64,000 nucleotides of DNA from the NCBI GenBank assembly GCA_000230935.2, contig AGIQ01000001.1, positions 1,054,001 to 1,118,000 of the forward strand. Reading direction: 5' to 3'. The first letter of the stretch is position 1. Each line of letters starts with the position of its first letter. The notes under the pieces are model-generated. The model saw nothing but the letters and a program-made list of their open reading frames with translations. It was not told the DNA's origin and did no database searches. The translations under genes and the position numbers were made by a program. Below, one piece after another: positions 36,444 through 44,524 of the stretch. This DNA comes from Mycolicibacterium rhodesiae JS60. GTDB lineage: Bacteria > Actinomycetota > Actinomycetes > Mycobacteriales > Mycobacteriaceae.

Positions 36444-37649
36444 TTAGATGATTCCTGCCGCGCGCAACGCTGACAGGCGCGCGGCGTCGAGGCCGAGCAG
36501 GTCACGGTAGACGGTGTCGTTATCGGCACCGAGAGATCGGCCCAGGTGCGCGATGTGCGCCGGGGTTTCGCTCAAACGGGCGACGGGGGACTGGACCGTC
36601 ATCGGGCCAAGATCGGGATCATCGAAACTCACCCAGGTGCCCCGTGCTCGAAGGTGCTCATCGGCCAGCAGCTGCTGCGCGTCGTAGACGGCCGCTGCGG
36701 CCACCCCTTCGGCGTGAAATACCTTCATCGCCACGTCCAGCGGTCGCGCTCTGATCCACTCCGCGACGAGCCTGTCGATCTCGGCCGAACGGGCTTGGCG
36801 GGGAACGGGGTCCACGTATTCTGGGCGGGCGGCAAGGTCTGGGCGGTCGATTGCGCGATACACGTTGGCCGCGATGCTCGACGACGCGCTCGAGATCGCG
36901 ATCCACCTGTCGTCGGATGTGCGGTAGGCGTTTCGCGGCGCACTCGCGTCGACACGGTTTCCCGTCCGGCCGGGGATTTCCCCGAGCTGGTCGTAGGCCA
37001 GGGTGGACTGCTCCACCAGCCGGGCCAGCGGCTCGATGAGACTGATGTCCACCAGTTGCCCTGTGCCACCTCGGACATCGCGATGGTAGAGCGCCGTCAT
37101 CACTGCTGTGGCCGCGGTCAGCGCAGCCACCCCGTCGGCCAGCATGAACGGGGGAAGCGTCGGCGGGCCGTCGGGCTGCCCGGTGATATGCGCGAAGCCG
37201 CTCATGGCCTCGGCCAGGGTGCCGAATCCGGGGCGATCACTCGCCGGTCCACCAGCTCCGAAGCCGGTGACATGTAGCATCACCAGCTTCGGATGGCGGG
37301 CATGGATCATCTCGTAGTCAAGCCCCCATCGCGCCAGCGTGCTTGGCCGGGTGTTGATTACGAACACATCGCTGGTGGCGAGCAGATCATGGAGAAGGTC
37401 CCGGCCTGGCTCCTGCCGCAGATCCAGAGTTACGCAACGCTTGTTGCGGCTGACGCTCTTCCAGATCAAACCGATGTCGGTGCGGCGGGCACCCCACGTC
37501 CGCAACGGGTCCCCGACCCCGGGCTGCTCGACCTTGATGATATCGGCACCGAACTCGCCCAGCGCGGTTGCCACCAGTGGTCCTGCCGCCAGCGTGGCTG
37601 CGTCGACTACCCGCAGCCCCGCCAGCGGGAGCGATTTCGCTCGGTCCAT
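36444..37649 (-). CDS. CaiB/BaiF-family (class III) CoA-transferase
   Basis: A 401-residue class III CoA-transferase, which moves CoA between carboxylic acids through an aspartyl-CoA intermediate. Landmarks are the N-terminal GLRVVDAATLAAGPLVATAL and VIKVEQPGVGDPLR. The Asp in PFMLADGVAAL is probably the catalytic residue, and SARNAY-type and VAEWIRARP segments follow. It starts at the stop of the 111-residue gene upstream. With the CitE-like lyase downstream, it likely activates the acid released by the crotonase. The donor and acceptor are unknown. Confidence 0.9.
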   Translation of the reverse strand: MDRAKSLPLAGLRVVDAATLAAGPLVATALGEFGADIIKVEQPGVGDPLRTWGARRTDIGLIWKSVSRNKRCVTLDLRQEPGRDLLHDLLATSDVFVINTRPSTLARWGLDYEMIHARHPKLVMLHVTGFGAGGPASDRPGFGTLAEAMSGFAHITGQPDGPPTLPPFMLADGVAALTAATAVMTALYHRDVRGGTGQLVDISLIEPLARLVEQSTLAYDQLGEIPGRTGNRVDASAPRNAYRTSDDRWIAISSASSSIAANVYRAIDRPDLAARPEYVDPVPRQARSAEIDRLVAEWIRARPLDVAMKVFHAEGVAAAAVYDAQQLLADEHLRARGTWVSFDDPDLGPMTVQSPVARLSETPAHIAHLGRSLGADNDTVYRDLLGLDAARLSALRAAGII

Positions 37650-37984
37650 CAGACCGCCGGTTCGGCAACCATGCCGAAGAATGCCGCTCCAGAATCGGGA
37701 ATCCGGTTCTGCTTGAAGATGTTCACCGCGTACGACACCAGAATGAAGGAGTAGAGCAGGTGCAGTAGTCGGGTCGCGTCTTCGGGTAAGGCGTTGAGGC
37801 TCAGCCCGTCGAGGTAGGTGATGGCCTCCTCCGCACGCGGGGCCACCGCGTCGTAGAAGACGACCAGGTCGTCGAACGGACGATCCAGTCGGGCCGCGTA
37901 CCGATCGGCCCGCTTCGCCAGTGCCCAGTCGGCGACGTACGGTTCAAGCTCCGAGAAGCCCTCCGGCAGTGAGGTTCCCATCAT
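37649..37984 (-). CDS. 111-residue protein of unknown family between Rieske and CoA-transferase genes
   Basis: A small, mostly helical, acidic protein with no signal peptide and no metal-binding motif. It contains LEPYVADWALAKRADRYAAR, FDDLVVFYDAV and LLHLLYSFILVSYAVNIFKQ. Its start overlaps the Rieske stop (ATGA at 37981-37984), and its stop abuts the CoA-transferase start. Such tight coupling suggests it works with one of these enzymes, perhaps as a small subunit or assembly factor of the oxygenase. It is not the usual NTF2-fold beta subunit. I do not recognise the family. Confidence 0.7.
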   Translation of the reverse strand: MMGTSLPEGFSELEPYVADWALAKRADRYAARLDRPFDDLVVFYDAVAPRAEEAITYLDGLSLNALPEDATRLLHLLYSFILVSYAVNIFKQNRIPDSGAAFFGMVAEPAV

Positions 37985-39282
37985 GACTCCTTCTTCTCGC
38001 CGGCCTGGTAGGCGGCTACGGTTTCGCGGATGACCGAGTGGAATTGTCGGATCAGCAGCTCCTGGTCGCTGAGGAAGAACGTGTCCTGTGCGCGCGTCTT
38101 CAGTGCCGAGTGCGTGGCCTCGATCGTGTTGACGTCCTGCATCGCGAACTCGATGGTGCTGTCCACCACGAGTTCCTGAGCGAGGCGCTCGTGTGCATTG
38201 GCCGGCGGCACGAAGTACATGTCGATCTCGTAGATGTGCGAGTCGACGGTCTCAGGCCAGTAGGTGTACGTGATGTAGAAGTTGCGTGCCCACATCTGAA
38301 TGGAGATATTCGGGAACACCCAGTACTGGTCGTTGCCCCACGACGCGATATTGCCGCGGTTCAAGAACTCGGGCATCGGGCCGATGTCGGGGACGTCGTC
38401 GGGTCCGAAGAGTCCCGCACGGAACAACCGGTACACCCACTTCTGCTCCTGGCGCGCCTCGCCGGCGGTTCCAAGCTCGCGCGGCGGGAGTTGCGGGGGG
38501 CCCGGGACAGACGTCAGCATGTGCGGACGGAATAGGTCGTAGTGATACGAGTCGATCGGCGGCACCAACTGCTCGGCCTTCGCGACGTCCGGATCGATGA
38601 ACCGACCGTGCACGTACGGCGGGTGATACCACTCGCATACCGAGTCGACCGCCAGCTTCCAATTGCCCTTGATCCGCGTCGAGAAGCCGTACCGCTGTGT
38701 CATCAGATGGAACGGGTACTGCTCCAAGTCAAGCAACCCATCGCTGAGGAAGGTGCGCAACGGCACCGGATCCTTGGACAGGTTGATGAAGATGAATCCC
38801 GCCCACTCCTCGACGTGTACGGGGGGCATCTGCAGCTTGCTCTTGTCAAGGTCGAAGAACTCGCCCTCGTTCGTCACGTGGCTCACACCACCGTCGAGCC
38901 CGTACCGCCAGCCGTGGTACTTACACGAGAACTGCCGGCAGGTGCCCGAAAGCTCGTCCTGCGGATGTTCCTGCCATACCACCTTGTTCCCACGGTGCGC
39001 GCAGACATTGTGGAACGCGTAGACGTTGTCGTCGAGGCCTCGCGCGACGACGATCGACGCCAGTCCGCCGGGAAGCTCGCGGGTGAAGAAGGAACCCTGC
39101 TTCGGCAGCCGCTCGCTGCGACCGATGCAGAGCCAGTTGTTCTCGAAGACTGCCTTGCGCTCGGCCTGGAAGAACTCCTCGGAGATCGAATCCTCGTAGT
39201 TCACCGGTCCGGTGCCGAGGTCGGGATACTCCGGGGTGTACTTGCCTCGCCCTGTGGCGAGTTTCTGCTGAATTCCCGTCAT
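37981..39282 (-). CDS. Rieske non-heme iron oxygenase, alpha subunit
   Basis: A 433-residue ring-hydroxylating oxygenase. The Rieske [2Fe-2S] ligands are C94-x-H96 (NVCAHRG) and C120-x-x-H123 (CKYHGW). The mononuclear iron site lies in the catalytic domain (DSVCEWYHPPYVH, with a late Asp in AMQDVNTIEATHSAL). No ferredoxin or reductase gene is nearby, so electrons must come from elsewhere. The ATG at 39282 overlaps the stop of the crotonase gene by ATGA. A role in oxygenating the cyclic substrate before cleavage by that crotonase is likely. The upstream longer frame is non-coding. Confidence 0.92.
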   Translation of the reverse strand: MTGIQQKLATGRGKYTPEYPDLGTGPVNYEDSISEEFFQAERKAVFENNWLCIGRSERLPKQGSFFTRELPGGLASIVVARGLDDNVYAFHNVCAHRGNKVVWQEHPQDELSGTCRQFSCKYHGWRYGLDGGVSHVTNEGEFFDLDKSKLQMPPVHVEEWAGFIFINLSKDPVPLRTFLSDGLLDLEQYPFHLMTQRYGFSTRIKGNWKLAVDSVCEWYHPPYVHGRFIDPDVAKAEQLVPPIDSYHYDLFRPHMLTSVPGPPQLPPRELGTAGEARQEQKWVYRLFRAGLFGPDDVPDIGPMPEFLNRGNIASWGNDQYWVFPNISIQMWARNFYITYTYWPETVDSHIYEIDMYFVPPANAHERLAQELVVDSTIEFAMQDVNTIEATHSALKTRAQDTFFLSDQELLIRQFHSVIRETVAAYQAGEKKES

Positions 39283-40166
39283 GATCGGGCTCCTTCGTTG
39301 GTGAGTTGTCCATTGGTCCAGGGTTGTTGATCCCACGGGCGGTCGAGTGGTTCCATCTCGCCGCCGAAGGGAAAGAACGCGCGCTGCGCGTAGGTCTCAC
39401 GGCCGAGACCGTGTCCGAGCTCGTCGATGAACGCGCGCTTCATCGGGTTGGTGAACAGCTGACGTGTGTAGCGCAGGGTCAGCGGCGGCCGCTTGACCAA
39501 CTCGCGGGCCAGTTCCCACGCGCGGTCGAGCACTTGCTCTTTAGGTAGCACCTCGTTGACCACACCCCACTCCTTAGCCTCGGCCGCACCAAGTTTCTGG
39601 CCGGTGAGCAAGAAGTAGCGAGCCCTCGTGTGGCCGGCCAGGAAGCTCCAGATGACGTGCTGTCCGTCGCCGGGCACCTGACCGCGGGGGAAATGCGACG
39701 CATCCTGGAAGTAGGCGTCCTCGGACGCCAGCACGATGTCGCCCATCAGCGGAACTTCAGAATGCATGTTGCACGGACCGTTGACCGCGCTGATCATCGG
39801 TACGTCGACATCGAGCACGTTGAAGATCAGATGGCGTGCATACCAGGCTTTCTCATCGAGTTTGTTCAACCCGCGGATATTCGGCATCGCCTGATAGATG
39901 GGCTGTTCTGGTGGTTCCCCGTTTGGCAGCCTGCCCCAGTTCGCGTTGTAGTTGTCGCCCGTCCCGGTGTGAATCAACACCTTGATCTCGCGGTCGCCCG
40001 CGATGTCGGCGAACGCATCCGACATCTCGTCGTGCGATTCCCAGCTCCACACCAGGGGACCGCCGTTGGTGTGACACTGCATCAGCAGGATGCCGTCGTC
40101 GGTCAGTTCGAACCGATAGTTGGCATAACTGTTCTGATACTCGCTGAATCGTGTGCGTTTCGCCAT
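39279..40166 (-). CDS. Crotonase-family hydrolase, 6-oxocamphor hydrolase-like
   Basis: A 295-residue crotonase-fold protein. It matches 6-oxocamphor hydrolase (retro-Claisen cleavage of a cyclic beta-diketone) from Rhodococcus more closely than ordinary enoyl-CoA hydratases. Shared blocks include VW...HDE, IKVLIHTGTG, NGP...HSEVPLMGDIVLA and FQD..HFP.G.VPGDG. The catalytic residues of that enzyme, as I recall them, are His122, His145 and Asp154. They correspond here to His135, His158 and Asp167, with identical spacing (23 and 9). The normal hydratase glutamates are not evident. It is coupled to the Rieske gene, so it probably opens an alicyclic ring after oxidation. Confidence 0.82.
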   Translation of the reverse strand: MAKRTRFSEYQNSYANYRFELTDDGILLMQCHTNGGPLVWSWESHDEMSDAFADIAGDREIKVLIHTGTGDNYNANWGRLPNGEPPEQPIYQAMPNIRGLNKLDEKAWYARHLIFNVLDVDVPMISAVNGPCNMHSEVPLMGDIVLASEDAYFQDASHFPRGQVPGDGQHVIWSFLAGHTRARYFLLTGQKLGAAEAKEWGVVNEVLPKEQVLDRAWELARELVKRPPLTLRYTRQLFTNPMKRAFIDELGHGLGRETYAQRAFFPFGGEMEPLDRPWDQQPWTNGQLTNEGARS

Positions 40167-40211
40167 ATTGCTCCTCTTCTATGATCGATCGTGATTCGTG
40201 TGTCAGGTGTG

Positions 40212-41189
40212 TTAGACGCCGGTGAGGCGCGCCACTACGGGCGCAAAACGTTCAACCTGCGACTGCTGCACCGTGATGTAGTTGACGCCCAGTGTGTCTC
40301 GGCGGGCTTGAAGAATGTCGGCGATTGCATCGGGCGCACCGGTCAAGACATTGGGGTGGTCGGCCAGGACGTCGATGTCGAACCCGGTCTTAGCCGATAA
40401 TCGCTCAAGAGCATCCTGTGCTGATCCGTAGCCGATGGACACGAAGTAGGGTGAACTCTCAATTTCGATGTCGCGGAAGCGCTCTCCCGCAGCCGTGCGG
40501 ACATATTCGAGTCGGCGCACGGCCTCTTCCTCAGGTGTCAAGCCGTCTTCATTCCGCGCCAGGAAGGGCACCGTATTGATGCTGACGATATCGGCCGTGC
40601 GCCCGGCGTAGGACAGAACGCGTCGCCCTCCTCCGCCGATCATGATCGGCGGATGCGGCTGCTGGACCGGGGGCGGTGTGCCTTCGTACCCGACCGCCTT
40701 CGCGTACTCGCCGACGAAATTCATTTCGACACCCGAACAGTGGGCTTTGACCAGACCCACAACTTCTTTCAAGCGGGCAATCCGTGTACCGGGAGAGTCG
40801 AACGTCAAGCCAATCGCGTCGTACTCGACAGAGCTCCAGCCGGCGCCTATTCCGAACTCGAGACGGCCTCTGGACAGCAGATCCAGAGTCGCGACTTCCT
40901 TCGCCAGAACGGCCGGCACGTGGTAGTCGATACAGAACACCCGGCACCCCACCCGCAAGGTCTTGGTGTACGCCGCCGCCGAGGCGATCGCGGCAATCGG
41001 AGCGAGATCTTGCCGCGGCGTGTTGGCGTCGCGTTGTGCTGGGCCAGGGCCCAGGTAGTGGTCAGCGAGGAACAAAGTGGAGTACCCCATGTCCTCCACT
41101 TTCCTTGTGAATCGCTTCCATTCACGGCCAGACGACGCGTTGGTCGCCTGAACCGCAAATCGGAACAGCTTTTTGTTCACGCTGACCAT
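40212..41189 (-). CDS. LLM-class flavin/F420-dependent oxidoreductase
   Basis: A 325-residue luciferase-like TIM-barrel protein of the mycobacterial F420-type subfamily. Landmarks are FRFAVQATNASSG, STLFLADHYLGPGP, RVGCRVFCIDYHVP, LLSRGRLEFGIGAGWSSVEY and PIMIGGGGRRVLSYAGR. The ATG at 41189 was preferred to longer frames because two operators lie immediately upstream (41208-41305); the ribosome site is weak. It leads the operon with the crotonase, Rieske, CoA-transferase and lyase genes. It may act as a ketone monooxygenase, dehydrogenase or reductase on the same substrate. Confidence 0.87.
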   Translation of the reverse strand: MVSVNKKLFRFAVQATNASSGREWKRFTRKVEDMGYSTLFLADHYLGPGPAQRDANTPRQDLAPIAAIASAAAYTKTLRVGCRVFCIDYHVPAVLAKEVATLDLLSRGRLEFGIGAGWSSVEYDAIGLTFDSPGTRIARLKEVVGLVKAHCSGVEMNFVGEYAKAVGYEGTPPPVQQPHPPIMIGGGGRRVLSYAGRTADIVSINTVPFLARNEDGLTPEEEAVRRLEYVRTAAGERFRDIEIESSPYFVSIGYGSAQDALERLSAKTGFDIDVLADHPNVLTGAPDAIADILQARRDTLGVNYITVQQSQVERFAPVVARLTGV

Positions 41190-41207
41190 GGTAGCGGCAA
41201 TCTGGAC

Positions 41208-41232
41208 GAAAGTATACAAATCTGCATACTTC
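41208..41232. promoter_or_regulatory. GTAT-type operator, copy 1
   Basis: A 25-bp inverted repeat with arms GAAAGTATAC and GCATACTTC. It lies 19 bases upstream of the LLM start. Read on the other strand, it matches the copy at 41281 in both arms (GAAGTATGCA ... ATACTTTC). Confidence 0.7.
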
Positions 41233-41280
41233 TTTCCTCGGCACCACAATCTCGCGCCCGGTGCATCGGCAGGCTTGACA

Positions 41281-41305
41281 GAAGTATGCAACCATGGATA
41301 CTTTC
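41281..41305. promoter_or_regulatory. GTAT-type operator, copy 2
   Basis: A 25-bp inverted repeat with arms GAAGTATGCA and GATACTTTC, the same motif as at 41208 with a different centre. Two copies between divergent operons suggest control by one repressor, perhaps the TetR protein at 43773-44417. Confidence 0.7.
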
Positions 41306-41502
41306 ACGAAGTCGGAGCGACGGCACTCGATGTGACCGCTACTGATCGCCGCGGGCGACGCCGGCATTACGGGACGAAAGGTGTTCTGATGAGCAAGGCG
41401 AGCATCTGTCATGTCGGGTAGAGCACGGGAACGCCAACAAGAATCCACGTATCGCATGAATTATGTTGTGGAACTTCATGACCCAGTCGGAGGTGGATCG
41501 TT

Positions 41503-42207
41503 GTGAGGACCGCCCTGGTAACAGGAGGGTCGTCTGGTATTGGGCAGGCCATTGCCGAACGGCTGCGCAAGGACGGTCATCGGGTGGCTACGATCGACGT
41601 GACAGCGTCCGATACCGAGCACAGCTTCTGCGCCGACGTGACCGATCCTGCCCGAGTCCAAGCGGTGCACGCTGCGATCCATGACGCGCTCGGCCCGGTC
41701 ACCATCCTGGTGAACGCGGCTGGCATGACGGGATTCGAGCGATTCAGCAGCTTGAGCTTCGAAACCTGGTCTCGTGTCATCGATGTCAACCTCAATGGGG
41801 TATTTCATTGCACGCAGGCAGTCCTTCCCGACATGCTCGCTGCGGGGTGGGGGCGTATCGTCAACATCTCGTCGTCGAGCACGCATTCCGGCGAGCCGTT
41901 CATGGCGCATTATGTGGCCGCCAAGTCCGCCGTCAACGGGCTCACCAAGAGCCTGGCGCTGGAATACGGGCCGCGGGGCATCACGGCCAACGTGGTGCCC
42001 CCGGGGTTCATTGACACACCCATGCTGCGCAAGGCCGAAAGCGACGGCCTCCTCGGCGGCACCGTCGATGATCACGCCAAGCGAACCCCGGTGCGCAGGG
42101 TCGGACGGCCCGAGGACATCGCCGCGGCATGCGCATTCCTGGTCTCGGAAGAAGCCGGGTACATCACCGGGCAGATCCTTGGCGTCAACGGAGGGCGTTG
42201 TACGTGA
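41503..42207 (+). CDS. SDR oxidoreductase (FabG-like)
   Basis: A 234-residue short-chain dehydrogenase of classic length. It has TGGSSGIG, LVNAAGMTG, the serine strand IVNISSSS and catalytic Tyr/Lys in HYVAAKSAVNG. The late AACAFLVSEEAGYITGQ segment completes the fold. A GTG at 41503 starts the gene, with a GGAGGTG ribosome site. It is divergent from the LLM operon and separated from it by the two GTAT operators. An ALDH gene follows after 109 bases, suggesting consecutive alcohol and aldehyde oxidation. Confidence 0.9.
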   Translation: MRTALVTGGSSGIGQAIAERLRKDGHRVATIDVTASDTEHSFCADVTDPARVQAVHAAIHDALGPVTILVNAAGMTGFERFSSLSFETWSRVIDVNLNGVFHCTQAVLPDMLAAGWGRIVNISSSSTHSGEPFMAHYVAAKSAVNGLTKSLALEYGPRGITANVVPPGFIDTPMLRKAESDGLLGGTVDDHAKRTPVRRVGRPEDIAAACAFLVSEEAGYITGQILGVNGGRCT

Positions 42208-42316
42208 ACAGCTCTCGTCACCAGCGGTGCCGCGCTGTCGATTGCTCAATGACTTCCCGCCTCGCCTAGTTCGTCAATCTGGGCGTGGATATTCAGGTCA
42301 ACCCGTAAGGAGTGCG

Positions 42317-43771
42317 ATGATCACCCGAGGCGAGCTGTTCATCGGAGGGCGGTGGTGCGCACCGAGTTCGAACACTCTTCTCGCGGTGATGTCACCGCAC
42401 ACCGAATTGGTGATCGGCACTGTCGTGTCCGCGGCGCCTGCCGATGTTGATCGCGCAGTGGAGGCCGCGCGTGTCGCGTTCGACTCCGGGCCGTGGCCGA
42501 GGATGGCACCACAGGAACGTATCGCCGCCGTTCGGCGACTCGCGGAGCTCTATAAGGAAGCCCGTGGCGCGATGGCGGAGCTGATCACTGCCGAGATTGG
42601 TGCTCCCATAACGTTTTCCAAGCGGGCCCAAGTCCGTTTGGCGCTGACGACGATGTCAGCATTCTGCGATGTCGCGGAGGAGTACACCTGGCAGGAGCCG
42701 CGCCAGGGCCTCTATGGCACCGACCTCCGCGTCCACAAACAGCCCGTCGGTGTCGTCGCAGCGGTCGTGCCGTGGAACATGCCTCAGTTTTTGACGATCA
42801 CCAAGGTGATCCCCGCTCTGCTTGCCGGTTGTTGTGTAGTCGTCAAGCCGTCCCCGGAGTCATCACTGAATGCGCAATTCTTCGCGGACCTGGTCGAACA
42901 AGCCCAGCTACCACCGGGGGTGGTGAATGTCGTGACCGGGGGCGCCCAGGTGGGAGCCCACCTCGTCGCCCATCCGGGCATCGACAAGGTGTCCTTCACC
43001 GGCTCGACCACAACGGGGCGCGAGGTGGCGCTTGCGTGCGCTGCGGGGCTCAGGCAGGTGAGCTTGGAGTTGGGTGGAAAGTCAGCGGCCATTGTGCTTG
43101 ATGACGCCGACCCCGCCGCCGTGGCCCATGCCGTGCAGCTGGCCAGCCTCGCCAACAGCGGCCAGGTCTGCAACGCGTTGAGCCGAATCCTGGTGCCGGC
43201 GGGGCGTTCCGACGTCTATGTCGATGCGCTGGCCGCAGAGTTGGACGCGCTGGTCGTTGGTGACCCGGCGGACCCCGCCACTCAGATCGGTCCGCTGGCT
43301 GCTCAGCGCCAACAAACAAGGGTCAGGGCCTACATCGAAGACGGTGTCCGCGAAGGCGCCCGCTTGGTGACCGGAGGCAGCGATCTGCCTGCCGGTCTAG
43401 GCGGTGGCTGGTATGTACGACCCACTTTGTTCAGCGAGGCGCACAACGGGATGCGCATCGCCCGGGAGGAAATCTTCGGGCCGGTCCTGACGGTCATCGC
43501 GTACGGCGACGAAGAAGAGGCGGTGGCGATAGCCAACGACTCCGACTACGGTTTGGCAGGCGCTGTTTTCACAGCGGACACGGACCGGGGCCTCGGCGTC
43601 GCGGCACGGATCCGTAGCGGCTCGTTTGGGGTTAACGAGGGTTACATCATGGACCCACTGGCCCCGTATGGCGGCGTCAAAGCGAGCGGTTACGGTCGTG
43701 AACTCGGCCGCGAAGGGCTGGAGAGTTATCTTGTCAGCCAATCTATCTCGTGTGCTGCCAGCCCGGCGTGA
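42317..43771 (+). CDS. Aldehyde dehydrogenase
   Basis: A 484-residue aldehyde dehydrogenase. It shows VPWNMPQFLTITK, VVKPSPESS, FTGSTTTGRE, the base glutamate in LELGGKSA and the catalytic cysteine in SGQVCNALSR. The C-terminal APYGGVKASGYGRELG motif is present. The ATG at 42317 has an AAGGAG ribosome site; a longer frame overlaps the SDR gene and is not used. It is convergent with the TetR gene, with one base between the stops. It probably acts on the product of the SDR upstream. Confidence 0.93.
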   Translation: MITRGELFIGGRWCAPSSNTLLAVMSPHTELVIGTVVSAAPADVDRAVEAARVAFDSGPWPRMAPQERIAAVRRLAELYKEARGAMAELITAEIGAPITFSKRAQVRLALTTMSAFCDVAEEYTWQEPRQGLYGTDLRVHKQPVGVVAAVVPWNMPQFLTITKVIPALLAGCCVVVKPSPESSLNAQFFADLVEQAQLPPGVVNVVTGGAQVGAHLVAHPGIDKVSFTGSTTTGREVALACAAGLRQVSLELGGKSAAIVLDDADPAAVAHAVQLASLANSGQVCNALSRILVPAGRSDVYVDALAAELDALVVGDPADPATQIGPLAAQRQQTRVRAYIEDGVREGARLVTGGSDLPAGLGGGWYVRPTLFSEAHNGMRIAREEIFGPVLTVIAYGDEEEAVAIANDSDYGLAGAVFTADTDRGLGVAARIRSGSFGVNEGYIMDPLAPYGGVKASGYGRELGREGLESYLVSQSISCAASPA

Positions 43772-43772
43772 T

Positions 43773-44417
43773 TCACCTCTGCAGTCCACGCTCGGGGGGT
43801 GTCATGATGCCGTGCAGGAACAATTCGACCGCCTGATGCAGGTGGCGCTCGTGCTGCTCCTTGGTGCGGTGGATGCCGAAATCGGCGAGACGGCCAGGGA
43901 CGGCCTCGACCATGGCGAGGAAGTGTTCCGCCGCCAGCTCGACATCGTCGACTCTGATATTGCCCTCAGCGTGGTGGCGGCGCAGGAGCTCTGTCAGAGC
44001 CCGCTGGCGGCCGGCCCACATCATCGAATCCGCGGTGACGGCGAACTCGGGGAATCGTGCCGATTCATTCAGCGCAACGCGTTTCAAGCGCACGTTGTCG
44101 GGATCAACGGCACGTGCGATCGCTATGCGTCCCAGGGAAGTAAGCGCTGCCGCCAAGTCATCCCCGTCGATGTCGTCGATCGACTCGCTGTCGACGTAAC
44201 GCGTCAGCGCCCAAGGGATCACGTCGACGAAGACCGCGCGCTTATCGGCGTATCTGGCGTAGAGCGATCGCCGTGTAATGCCCGCGGTGCGGGCGATAGC
44301 GTCCATACTCGTCCCGTCGTAACCGAACTCCAAGAACGTCGAGACGGCAGCCTGACGGATCGTATGGTCGAGTACTTTCGCCTCGGCCTGAGTGGGCCTC
44401 CCACGCCGTGTTGCCAC
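43773..44417 (-). CDS. TetR-family regulator
   Basis: A 214-residue TetR-type repressor. It has the HTH STFLEFGYDGTSMDAIARTAG with ITRRSLYARYADKRAVFVDVI and an AcrR/TetR_C-type ligand domain. The GTG at 44417 (VATRRGRPTQAEAK) was chosen because the longer frame has no family N-terminus. It is divergent from the SDR at 44525 and convergent with the ALDH gene. It is a plausible regulator of the GTAT operators near 41200-41300, or of the adjacent SDR. Its own promoter shows only a weak similar sequence. Confidence 0.85.
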   Translation of the reverse strand: MATRRGRPTQAEAKVLDHTIRQAAVSTFLEFGYDGTSMDAIARTAGITRRSLYARYADKRAVFVDVIPWALTRYVDSESIDDIDGDDLAAALTSLGRIAIARAVDPDNVRLKRVALNESARFPEFAVTADSMMWAGRQRALTELLRRHHAEGNIRVDDVELAAEHFLAMVEAVPGRLADFGIHRTKEQHERHLHQAVELFLHGIMTPPERGLQR

Positions 44418-44524
44418 ACCGGAAGTGTACGTCCAATGCCGGCCTGCACCCGAGACCACAGGCCAACTACAGCCTCCCAAGCTCACACAGGCCAATCCAC
44501 GCCGCAACGAAGGGTGATTCACTC

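Larger units (their letters stand above)
41190..41502. other. Divergent regulatory region of the LLM and SDR operons
   Basis: This 313-base gap separates the LLM operon (minus) from the SDR-ALDH pair (plus). It contains two copies of a 25-bp inverted repeat listed separately, and no gene. A GGAGGTG ribosome site for the SDR is near 41490. Confidence 0.7.

Noticed and set aside
41163..41178. GAACAGCTTTTTGTTC, another inverted repeat with GAACA/TGTTC arms
   Set aside because: It has the geometry of the island site but lies inside the first codons of the LLM gene (VNKKLFR), so it is explained by coding sequence. It remains a weak candidate only.
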